From positions 7,304,001 through 7,368,000 of the forward strand of contig NZ_JAPZBC010000001.1 of the NCBI RefSeq assembly GCF_027460265.1: a DNA stretch of 64,000 bases, in the 5' to 3' direction. Source of the stretch: Streptomyces sp. WMMC940 (GTDB taxonomy: Bacteria; Actinomycetota; Actinomycetes; Streptomycetales; Streptomycetaceae). The notes under the pieces were generated by a model, which was not told the origin of the DNA, did not search any database, and saw only the letters and a list, made by a program, of their open reading frames with translations. A program made the translations under genes and the position numbers. Below are positions 1 to 12,000 of this stretch, piece by piece (position 1 is the stretch's first letter; each line of letters opens with the position of its first letter).

Positions 1-3000
1 ACGGCCGGCGCACCCGGCCAGGCGCGTACACACGCGTCGAACAGCGCGGGCACCGTCGTCGGCTCCGGCTGCAGTGGGCGGGAGTGCCAGCCGCCCGCCA
101 GTCTGCGCCGCTCGTCGTCGCCGAGGATCCCGACCCGTCCCACCGTGACGTCCGGATCCGCGGCCACGGCCCGCAGGACCCGCCGCAGCCGGTCCGCGAA
201 GGACTGGGCGGTGGCGTGGTCGAACAGATCCGCGCTGTACTCCAGCACGCCGTCGACGCCGCTGCCGTCGGCCCGTTCGACGAAGTCGAACGACAGGTCG
301 AACTTGGCCGACGTCTGCGCCACCTCCGCCCGGCGGGACCGCATTCCGAAGAGGTCGGCCTCCTCCTCGCCGGACGCGAGGTAGACCACCATCACCTGGA
401 ACAGCGGATGGCGTGCGAGCGACCGCTCCGGGTTGACCACCTCCACCAGCCGCTCGAAGGGCACGTCCTGGTGGTCGAACGCGGACAGGTCGGTCTCCCG
501 CACCCGGGCGAGCAGTTCCCGGAACGTCGGATCGCCGGAGGTGTCCGTGCGCAGCACGAGGGTGTTGAGGAAGAACCCGACCAGATCCTCCAGGGCGGCG
601 TCGGTCCGCCCCGACACCGGGCTGCCGATCGGGATGTCGTGGCCCGCGCCGAGCCTCGTGAGCAACGTGGCCACCGCGGCCTGCAGCACCATGAACACAC
701 TGGCGCCGTGCTCCCGGGCCAGTCGGTGGAGATCCGCGGCCAGTTCGGCGTCGAGCGAGAGGTCGGCCGAACCGCCCCGGTGGCTCGCCTCCGCGGGGCG
801 GGGCCGGTCGGCGGGCAGCGCCAGCTCCTCGGGGAGCCCGTCGAGGGCCTGCCGCCAGTAGGCGATCTGTCGTGCCGCGCGGCTTCCCGGATCCCGCTCG
901 TCGCCGAGGACCTGTCGCTGCCAGAGCGTGTAGTCGGCGTACTGGAGCGACAGCGGCGCCCAGTCGGGGGCCCGGCCCGCGGCGCGCGCGGCGTAGGCGA
1001 CGCCCAGGTCCCGGTGCAGCGGGGCCTCCGACCACTCGTCACCGGCGATGTGGTGCAGCAGGAGCAGCAGCGTCCACTCGTGCTCGCCCGTGCGGAACAC
1101 ATGGACGCGCAGCGGGGGTTCGCGGTCCAGTTCGAAGCCGTACGCCCCCGCCTCCGCCAGCCGGTCCGCGAGGCGTTCCGGCGCGACGTCCTCCACCGCG
1201 AACGGGACACGGAGCCCGCCGGGGTCGAGCACCCGCTGGAAGGCCCGGCCGCCCTCCTCGGGGAAGACCGTCCGCAGCGTCTCGTGCCGCCCGGCCAGGT
1301 CGTGCACCGCGGCCCGCAGTGCCTCCACGTCCAGGTCGCCCGTCAGCGACCACGCGGAGGGGATGTTGTACGTGGGGCTGGGGCCCTCCACCCGGTAGAG
1401 CACCCACAGCCGCTGCTGGGCCGAGGACGGCGGAAGCCGCTCCGGGCGCGTCCGCACCACGGGTGCCGGGCGGGCACCCGACGCGTCCGAGCCGTCCGCC
1501 GCCAGCCGCTCCGCGAGGCGCGCCGGTGTCGGTGCGTCGAACACCGTGCGCAGGGAGACCTCCGTCCCGAGCACGGCCCGGATCCTCGCCGTCAGCCGCA
1601 TCGCCAGCAGGGAGTGGCCGCCGAGCGCGAAGAAGTCGTCGTCGACGCCCACGTCGCGTACGTCGAGGACGGCGGCGAACGCCTCGCACAGCACGTCCTC
1701 GCGGGGCGAGCGGGGCCGCCGGCCCGGGCCCGACCCGGCGAACTCCGGCGCCGGGAGCGCCTTCTCGTCGAGCTTGCCGCTCACCGTGCGCGGGAGCGCG
1801 GGCACGGTGACGAAGGCCGCGGGCACCATGTGCGCGGGCAGTGCGGACGCGGCCCGGAGGCGCAGTTCGGCCGCGTCGGGAACGCGGTCCCCGACCGGCA
1901 GGACGTACGCCACCAGCCTGGGCACCCCAGGGGTGTCCTCACGGACCACCACGGCCGCGGAGGCCACCTCCGGGTGCCCGGCGAGCGCCGACTCGATCTC
2001 GCCGGGCTCGATGCGGAAGCCGCGCAGCTTGACCTGGCCGTCGGCCCGCCCCAGGAACTCCAGCGCGCCGTCGCCGCGGCGCCTGACGAGGTCGCCCGTG
2101 CGGTACATCCGGCTGCCCGGCGGGCCGAAGGGGTCCGCCGTGAACCGCTCGGCAGTCGGCCCGGGACGGTTCAGATAGCCCCGTGCCAGCCCGACGCCCG
2201 CCAGGTACAGTTCGCCCGCCACCCCGATCGGTAGGGGACGCAGCGCGCGGTCCAGGACGTGCGCGCGGACGTTGTCGAGCGGGGCGGCCCACGGGGCGGA
2301 GCCGTCCGGCCCCGGGCCGTGCCGGCCGTAGGCGTCGACCGCGCACTCCGTGGGGCCGTACAGGTCATGGGCCTGCACCCCGGGCAGCCCGCACAGCCGC
2401 TCCCACAGCGGGGCGGGCGTCGCCTCCCCGCCGACGGCGATCACCCCGGGCGTCCCGCCGCCGGGCGCGAGGAAGCCGTGGTGGATCAGCTCGCGCAGAT
2501 ACGTCGGTGTGACGTCGAGGAAGTCGATGCGCTCCCGGCCGAGATACGCCATCAGCGCGGCCGGGTCGGCCGTCGTGGACTCGTCCGCCACGTGCAACTC
2601 GTGCCCGGCGAGCAACCAGAGCAGCGGCTCCCAGGAGCCGTCGAAGCTGAACGAGGCCGCGTGCACGGCCCGCAGACCGCGGCGCCCCGCCGCCCGCCGC
2701 GCCGGCCCGATCAGGTCGTCGCGATGGGCCGCGAACAGATTGCTCAGCCCCTGGTGGGTGCCCACGACACCCTTCGGGGTGCCGGTGGAACCGGAGGTGA
2801 AGATGACGTACGCCGCGTTCGACGGCCCAGGCTGTGCGGGAGTGCCGCCGGCCGGCCGCTCCGGTACTCCTCCGGCCGCCGGGCGGACGGCCGTCGCACG
2901 GCCCGGCGCGGCACCCCCGGCCGCGTCGGTACCGTCCCCGGGCGCCTGCGCCGCAGGCCCCCCGGGCCCGTCCGTGCCGCAGGCGCCGGTCCCGTCCACC

Positions 3001-6000
3001 GCAAGGCCCGCGGTCCCGTCCACCGTGGAGTCGCCGGGCGATGCGCCCCGGCCCGCCCCCGGGTCGTCGAGCAGGACGCGCTCGCAGCCGTCCGGGAGCC
3101 GGGCCGCGAGGGCGGCGGTGGTCAGCACGCACAACGCCCCCGCGTCCCGCAGCATGAACTCCAGCCGTTCGGAGGGGTACTCGGGATCCAGCGGAAGGTA
3201 GGCCGCCCCCGATCGCAGCACGCCCAGGAGAGCGGGCACCATCAGCCGCCGGGGGAGCGCCAACCCCACCACCGCCTCGGGGCCCGCGCCCCGGCGCAGC
3301 ACCGTCCGCGCCACCGCCTCGACCCGGCCGGCCAGTTCCCGGAACGTGAGCCGCTCCCCACCCGCGACCAGGGCAGGGGCGTCGGGCGCCGTGCGCACCG
3401 CGTCGTCGAGGATCTCCGGGACCGAGCGGGTCTCCAACGGCCGGTCCGTGGTGTTCCAGCCGGCCGCCGAGGCGGCCTCCTCCTCGTCGGTGAGGACCCG
3501 GAGCGAGCCCACCGGCCGCCAGGGGTCGGCGGCCACCTGCTCCAGCAGGCCCACCAGCCGCCGGGCCAGCAGCGCGGCGGTCCCGGCGTCGGCGAGGTCG
3601 GTGGCGTACTCCAGCAGCAGCGTCATGTGGCGGCCCGGCCCGTGGTCCACCACGGTGAAGTCCAGGTCGAACTTGGCCATGCCGCTGTCCGTGTCGAGCC
3701 ATTCGGTCGGCAGCCCGAACAGGTCCGGATCGCCGTCGGGGCGGTGGTGGTAGCCGAGCATCACCTGGAACAGCGGGTTGCGGTCGGCCGTTCTGGCCGG
3801 GTTGACCGCCTCCACCACGTGGTCGAACGGCACGTCCTGGTGCTCGAACGCGGCCAGCGCCGCTTCCCTGACCCGTCCCAGCAGCTCCGCGAAGGACGGG
3901 TCCCCGGACACATCGGTGCGCAGGACGAGTGTGTTGACGAAGAACCCGACGAGGTCGTCCATCGCGCTGTCCGTGCGCCCCGCGATCGGGGCGCCGAGCG
4001 GGATGTCGTCCCCCGCGCCTAGCCGGTGCAGCAGTGCCGCCGTCGCCGCCTGGAACAGCATGAACATACTGACCTGGTGCGTGGCCGACAGCTCCCGCAG
4101 GGCCGCCGCGGTACCGTCCGGCAGCGCCGTCCGGACGACGGCGGCCCCGCCCGTGGTGCGGGCCGCGCCCGGCCGGTCCAGCGGCAGCGGGATCTCCTCG
4201 GGCAGCCCGCGCAGCGTCCGCGTCCAGTGGGCGAGCTGCTCCTCCTCGACCTCGGCGAGCAGCCGTTCCTGCCACAGCGTGTAGTCGGCGTACTGGACCG
4301 GCAGCGCGGTCCACTCCGGCTCCCGGCCGGCGGCCCGGGCGGTGTACGCGCGGTCCAGATCGGCCAGGAACGGACGGTCCGACCACTCGTCGGTGGCGAT
4401 GTGGTGCAGCACCAGCGCCACCACGGTGTCCTCCGCCCCGAGCCGCAGCACCTCCGCACGCAGGGGCAGGTCCGCCGCCAGGTCGAACGGGCGCCGCCGC
4501 GCCTCCTCCACGCGCGCGGCGAGTTCGTCCTCGGCGCAGTCGGTGGCACGGAACTCCGGCTCGGCCTCTCCGGCCGGCACGATCCGCTGGTACGGCTCGC
4601 CGTCCACCGTCCCGAAACAGGTCCGCAGCGCCTCATGACGGCCCATCACATCGATGAGGGCGGCCCGCAGCGCCGCCTGGTCGAGAGGGCCGCGGACCCG
4701 GAACACCAGCGGAAAGTGGTACGCCGTCCCGCCCCCGGCGATCCGCTCCACCAGCCACAGCCGCCGCTGCGCCGCCGAGAGGGGGATCCGCCCGGGCCGT
4801 CCGGCCGGTGCCGGCACGGGCCGGGCCGGCCTTCCCGCATCCGCCCGCAGCGCCAGGGCCTCGGGCGTCGGGGCCTCGAACAGATCCCGGATCGCCAGCT
4901 CCGCACCCAGTTCGGTGCGCGCCCTGCTGATCAGCCGGGTCGCGAGCAGCGAGTGGCCGCCGAGGTCGAAGAAGTCGTCCTCGGCGCCGGTGCGGGGGAG
5001 CCCCAGGACCTCGGCGAACAGGCGGCAGAGCACCTCCTCGGCCGGTGTGCGCGGCCCGCGCCCCTCCGAGAGCGCCACGGCCGGTTCCGCGTCCGGCAGC
5101 GCCCGCACGTCCAGCTTGCCGTTGTCGTTCATCGGCAGGGCGGGCAGCACCACGAAGGCAGCCGGGACCATGTAGCCCGGCAGCCGCCGCCCCAGGTCCT
5201 CGCGCAGCCTGCGCACGAGCGCCCCGTTGCCGCGGTTCGCGGCCGGGGCGGTGGCGTACGGGCCGGTGCCCGGGGCCGGGCGCGGCCGGTACAGCCCCGT
5301 CGTCCTTGTGCACCGCGCGCCGCGCACGAACACGGCGTCGAAGAAGCCCGGTTCGTCCGACCAGGTGGTCAGCACCCGGTAGCCGTGCGCCTCCCCGAGC
5401 TCCCGCAGGTCGTCCGGTTCCACGCCGGCCGCGGCCGGCGGACCGGGCGGCACGGCGTCCACCGCCCGCAGCACGGCCAGGTCCGCGGCGGTCCGCGCGT
5501 CCGGCACCCGGCGCACCCGCAGCCGTTCCGGGGCGTGCTCCGCGGCGCCGAGACGGGCCGAGAGGTCCCCGGACCCCGTCCAGTCGTTGGCCTGCGCGTC
5601 CTCCAGTCGGACCGCACCGGACGTGTCCCCGTACAGGACGACGTCGTACCGGTAGCGCGTCAGCTCGTTGTGGTGCCGGCCGGCCTTGGTGCGCACCTCG
5701 GCGCCGAGGCCGAGGGTGGTGAACCAGTCCGGGTGCACGAGGAGTTCCTTCTCCAGGGCGAGGCCCCGGTCGACCGCCCGCCGCAGCGATCTCGGATCCG
5801 TGTCCGCGGACGCCCGGGCCGCCTGGACACCGGCCTGGAAGGCCCGTGCCTGACGGAGGTCGCGGACGTCACCGAGGAACAGCGCGCCGCCCGGGGCGAG
5901 CAGCGCCATCGCGCCCCGGACGACCCGGTGCAGATGGTCCAGACTCGGGAAGTACTGGACGACGGAGTTGATCACGACGGTGTCGAAGAACCCGGCAGGC

Positions 6001-9000
6001 AGACCGTCGGTGTCCTCGGCGCTCTGGCAGCGCAGTTCGACCTTCTCCGCCAGCCCCGGGTCCGCCCGGAGGTCCTCGCCGAGCTTGCGGATCACCGGCT
6101 CGGCGAAGTCCGTGGCCCAGTACGACTCGGTGTCCGGGGCGAGCCGGGACAGCAGCAGTCCGGATCCGACGCCGATCTCCAGGACGCGGCGCGGCCGCAG
6201 CTCGCGGATGCTCCGTACCGTGGCCTCCCGCCATTCGCGCATGTGGGCGAGGGGGATCGGGTTCCCGTCGTAGGAGCTGTCCCAGCCGGCGAAGTCCTCG
6301 GCGAACAGGGCCGTGCCGATCTCCGTGTACTCGGCCGAGTAGATCTCCCGCCACTCGCCGACCTGTTCACGCTCGGCCGACTCTCGGGCCTCGGCCCCCG
6401 GCGCGGCCGGGACGACGTACCCCACCAGCCGCCGGGTGCCGGGCGCCGCCGGGTCGTCCCCGGCGACCACCGCCGCCTGCGCCACCTCGGGGTGCTGCGT
6501 GAGCACCGTCTCGATCTCGCCCAGCTCCACCCGGTGACCGCGGATCTTCACCTGGTCGTCCGTGCGGCCGAGGAAGTCGAGATTGCCGTCGGCCCGCCTG
6601 CGCACCAGGTCGCCCGTGCGGTACATGCGCTCGCCGGGACGGCCGTACGGATCGGCCACGAACCGCTCCGCGGTGAGCCCCGGCCTGCGCAGGTAGCCGC
6701 GGGCGAGACCCACGCCGGCGATGTAGAGCTCGCCGGCCACCCCGTCCGGCACGGGCCGCAGCCAGGTGTCGAGGATCCGTGCGCGGGTGGCGCGGATCGG
6801 GCGCCCCACGGTCGGGGTCGCGCTGTCGTGCGTCCCGCCGCCGAGGGTGTTGATGGTGTACTCGGTGGGCCCGTACAGGTTGTAGCCGTACGTCCCCTCG
6901 GTGTCCCGCAGCGTCGCCCACACCGCCTCGGTGACCGCCTCCCCGCCGAGCAGCACCAGCGGTGGACGATGGCCCTCCAGCAGGCCCTCCTCGATCAGGA
7001 GGTGCGCGTACGTGGGGGTCACGTTGACGACGTCGACGCGGTGCTCCTCGCAGTAGGCCACCAGGGCGGTCGCGTCACGCCGCAGCTCCTCGTCGCAGAT
7101 GTGCACCTCGTGGCCCTCGACGAGCCACAGCAGTTCCTCCCAGGACATGTCGAACGCGAACGACACCGTGTGCGCGATGCGCAGCCGCCGACCCCCGGCC
7201 GAGGCGACCGCCGGGGCGAAGATCTCCCTCCGGTGGTTCAGCTGCATGTTCGTCAGGCCCGCGTAGGGGGTGACCACGCCCTTCGGCCGCCCCGTGGAAC
7301 CGGAGGTGTAGATGACGTACGCGGGGTGGTCCAGGCTGAACGACGTCCGTACGGCGGCGGAGGACAGGCCGGTCAGCTCGGCGGCCACCCCGGGGTCGTC
7401 GAGCAGCACCCGGTGGGTGCCGTCCGCGAGGGTCCGGGACACCGCCTCCGTCGACAGCAGGAGCAGGGGGCGCGCGTCGGCCAGCATCAGGGACAGCCGC
7501 TCGGCGGGATGGTCCAGCTCCAGCGGCAGATACGCGGCGCCGGTGCGCAGCACGGCGAACAGCGCCACCACCATGTCGATCGAGCGCGGCAGGCCCAGCG
7601 CGACGACCCGCTCCGGCCCGGCTCCGCGGGCGAGGAGCAGCCGCGCCACGCGGTTGCAGCGGGCGTCCAGTTCGGCGTACGTCACCGAGGCGGAACCGAA
7701 GACCAGGGCCGTCGCCCCCGGTGTCCTGGTGGCCTGGGCGGCCAGCATGTCGGCCACCGTCTCGTGCGGCACCCGTCGGCGGTTCCCCGACTCCTCCCGC
7801 GCCAGGGCGAGGGACTCGGCCGGGAGCAGCGGATCCAGCGAACCGACGGGCGCCGTCGGGTCGGCCGCGAGCCGGCCGGCCAGCAGAGCGAACCGGTCGA
7901 GAAGGCTCTGCGCGTGCGGCCGGTCCAGCAGGTCCGGGCGGTATGCGAGGGTGACGCGGATCCGCTCCCCGGGGGTGACGACCAGGTTGGCCGGGTAGTG
8001 GGTGGCGTCCACGTTCGCCACGGCGGTGGCGCCGTGCCTGTCGCGCAGCGCCGCGAGCCGCTCGTCCGTGTCGGCGTTGCGCAGCACGAACAGCGTGTCG
8101 AACAGCCGGCGGTGCCCCGTCTCCGCCTGGAGCACGCCGAGACCCAGGTATTCGTACGGCATGAGCGCCATCCGCTCGGCCTGGACACGCCGCAGGAGAT
8201 CCAGGACGGGCTCGCGCGGGTCGAACGCGATGCGCGTGGGGACGGTGTTGAGGAACATGCCGACGACGTGCTCGACGTCCGGAACCTCGCTCGGCCGTCC
8301 GGCCACGGTCGTGCCGAAGGCGACGTCGGTGCGTCCGGTGGCGCTGGCGAGGGCCAGCCCCCAGGCGGCGTTCAGCACCGTGTTGAGGGTCAGGCCGTGC
8401 CCGCGCGCGGTCGCGCGCAGCCGGCCGGCCGTCTCCGCGTCGAGGACGGTGTCCAGGTGCTCCGGGACCACCGGTTCCCGCCCGCGGTCGTCGACGGCCG
8501 GCACCAGCAACGTGGGCTCGTCGAAGCCGGCCAGCGCCGTCCGCCACGCTTCGGTCGCCCGTGCGTCGTCCTGGTGTTCCAGCCAGCTCAGATAGTCGCG
8601 GTACGAACCGGGGGCGCGCAGTCCCGCCGCGTCGCCCCCGCTCTCGTAGAGGGCGAACAGTTCGTCCAGGAACAGCCACGCGGACCAGCCGTCCCACAGG
8701 ATCAGATGGCGGCCGATCACGAGCCGGTCCCCGCGGCCGGCACCGAGCCGGACGATCAGCATCCGGAACAGCGGCGGCTGGGACAGGTCGAAGCGCCGCG
8801 ACCGCTCCTCGTCCATCAGCGCCCGCATGCGCCGGTCCTGTTCGTCCCGCGAGAGATCCGTCAGGTCCAGCTCACGGACCGGTACCTCGGCGTCGCGCAC
8901 GATGAACTGCACCGGCCGCCGCTGACCCTCGCTCGTGAAGCCCGCGCGCAGACCGGGGTTGCGGTCCAGCAGCGTCCGGGTCGCGGCCCGCAGCCGCTCC

Positions 9001-12000
9001 GCGTCCACCCCGCCCGCCAGGTCGAAGGACTCGTGGACGGTGTAGACGTCCAGGGCGCCGTCGTCGTAGGCCGAGTGGAAGAACAGGCCCTCCTGCAGCG
9101 GAGCCGGCGGCCACACGTCCTCGATCCGGCCGGGGGCGAGCCGCTCCACCCGCTCCCGCTCCTCGCCGGTGAGGGCGAACGCGGACGCGACCGCGTCCCA
9201 CCCGGTCCCCGCCACCGTGCCGGCCGCCGCGGCGAGCGCCACGGGTGTGCGGTGCTCGAACACCTCACGCGGGCCCAGCGCCAGACCCGCGCGGCGGGCC
9301 CGGCCCGCGACGGCGATGGAGCTGATGCTGTCGCCGCCGAGCAGGAAGAAGTCGTCGTCGATGCCGACGTCCGGAACGTCCAGCACCGCCGCGAAGATGT
9401 CCGTGAGCAGCCGCTCGCGGGCGTCGCGAGGAGCCCGGGCGGCCGCCCGCACGGCACGCGGGGCGGGCAGCGCGGCCCGGTCCAGCTTGCCACTGGGGGC
9501 GAGGGGCAGGGCATCGAGGACCACCCAGGCACCGGGAACCATCGGGGAGGGCAGCAACTCCGCCAGCCCCGCGCGCAGTTCGCCCACCCTGGGGGCGTCC
9601 CCGCCGGAGGCCGACGGCACCACGTAGGCGACCAGCGCGCCGTCCCGTACCGTCACGGCGGCCCGGCCCACGCCCCGCAGACGTCGCAGCGCCGCCTCGA
9701 TCTCGCCCGGCTCGATGCGGTTGCCGTGCAGCTTCACCTGCCGGTCGGTGCGGCCCAGGTACTCGATCACGCCGTCCGCGCGGCGCCGCACCAGATCGCC
9801 GGTGCGGTACATCCGGCTGCCGGGCGGCCCGTAGGGGTCGGCCGTGAACCGCTCCGCCGTCAGCGCGGGGCGGGCGTGGTAGCCGCGCGCGAGCTGGACA
9901 CCCGTCAGATAGAGCTCCCCCGGCACCCCGTCGGGGACCGGCCGCAGGCACGGGTCCAGCACCCGCAGCCCGGTGTTCCACACCGGCCGTCCGATGGGCA
10001 CGGCGGGGCCGTCGCCGCCCTCCCGCGGGTCGAACGGGTGGTGTGTGACGTCGACCGCGGCCTCCGTGGGGCCGTACAGGTTGTGCAGGGGTACCCCGGT
10101 CAGCGCGTGCCACCGGCGCGCGACGGTGAGCGGCAGCGCCTCGCCGCTGCTCAGCACGCGGCGCAGCGAAGCCGACCAGTCCGGGTCACCGGCGAGCTCG
10201 TCCGACCCCAGGAACGCCTCCAGCACGGACGGCACGAAGTGCATCGTGGTGATCGCCTGTTCCCGCACCAGCGCGGCCAGGTACGCAGGGTCCCGGTGGC
10301 CGTCCGGGCGGGCGAGGACGACGGCGGCTCCTTCGAGGAGAGGCCAGAAGAACTCCCACACGGACACGTCGAAACTGGAAGGCGTCTTCTGCAGCACGCG
10401 GTCGTCGGCGCGCAGACCGTAGGCGTCCTGCATCCACGCCAGGCGGTTGACGATGGCCCGGTGGGTGACGACGACGCCCTTGGGCCGTCCTGTGGAACCC
10501 GACGTGTAGATGAGGTAGGCGGGGTCGTCGGGACGGGCGGCGCGGCCCTCCACGGGCACCGGGTCGGTACGGTCCCCGTCCCCTTTCCCGTCGTCCCCGG
10601 GGGAGTCGAGCAGCAGCACCGAGGTCCCGGCACGGTCCGGCAGGCCGTCGGCCGTCGCGGTGACCGCGACCACCGTCGTCGCACCGGAGTCGGACAGCAT
10701 GTGGGCGACCCGGTCCGCCGGGTAGTCGGGATCCAGCGGCAGATAGGCGGCGCCCGAACCGAGCACCCCGAGCAGGGCCACCATCAGCTCCGCCGAGCGG
10801 GGTACGGCGACCGCCACGAAGTCGCCAGGTCCGACGCCGCGTCCCCGCAGCCGGGCGGCCAACGACGCGGCCCGGACATCGAGTTCGGCGTAGTCGAGCC
10901 GTTCCCCCTCGAAGACCACTGCCGTGGCACCGGGGGTCCGGGCCACCTGCGCCGCGAACGCGGCGGCCAGCGTCGTGTCCGGCACCGCGCGCTCCTCACC
11001 GGCCTGACGGGCGCGCGACGCCTCGTCCGGTGCCAGCAGGTCGACGGAACCCGCCGCCCGGTCGGGGTCCCCGGCGAACGCCTCGAGGACCCGTGCCAGC
11101 CGGCCGCCGAGCGCCCGTGCGGTGCCGGCGTCGAGCCGATCCTCGTGGTGCTTGAGGCGCAGGTCGAGTCGAGGGCCCGGCCGGGCCACGAGGGCGAGCG
11201 GGTAGTGCACGGCGTCGTGGAAGACGTCACCGGTGATCCGGATGCCGCCGGACGGGTCCGTCAGCCGCTCGGCGGCCGGGTAGTTCTCGACCACCAGCAG
11301 CGTGTCGAAGAGCTCGCCCTCCCCGGCGTGGCCCGCGAGCCGCTGGATCTCCGCGAGCCCGAGGTGCTGGTGGTCGAGCAGCCGCGCCTGCTCGTCCTGG
11401 AGACGGCACAGGATGCTCCCCAGGGACTCCCGCGGCGTCCAGCGCAGCCGGGTGGGCAGGGTGTTGATGAACAGCCCCACCATCGTCTCGATGCCGTCGA
11501 CCTCGCTGTCACGGCCCGACACGGTGGTGCCGAAGACCACGTCGTCGCGGCCCGTGAGCCGGCCGATCAGCAGACCCCAGGCGGCCTGCAGGACCGTCCC
11601 GAGCGTCACCCCGTGCTCGCGGGCCCGTTCGGCGAGACGTGCGGTGGTCCTTTCGGACAGCTCCACCCGGACGTGGGCGGGACGCACCGGCACGCCCGCG
11701 GACGGGGAGTCCACCAGCCGCGTCGGCCCGTCCAGTCCGGCGAGCGCGGAGCGCCATGCCTCACGTGCGGCGTCCCGGTCCTGTTCGCCGAGGCGGCGCA
11801 GGAAGGCGCGGTACGGCGTGACCGGCGGGAGCGCGGGGGCGGACGTGCCGTAGCAGGCCATCAGTTCGCGGTGCAGCACGGGCAGCGACCAGCCGTCCGC
11901 GATGATGTGATGGAACGTCAGCACCAGTCGGCTGCTCCGCTCGCCGAGCAGGACCAGGGCGCAGCGCACCAGCGGCGGGGCCCCCAGGTCGAACGGGGCT

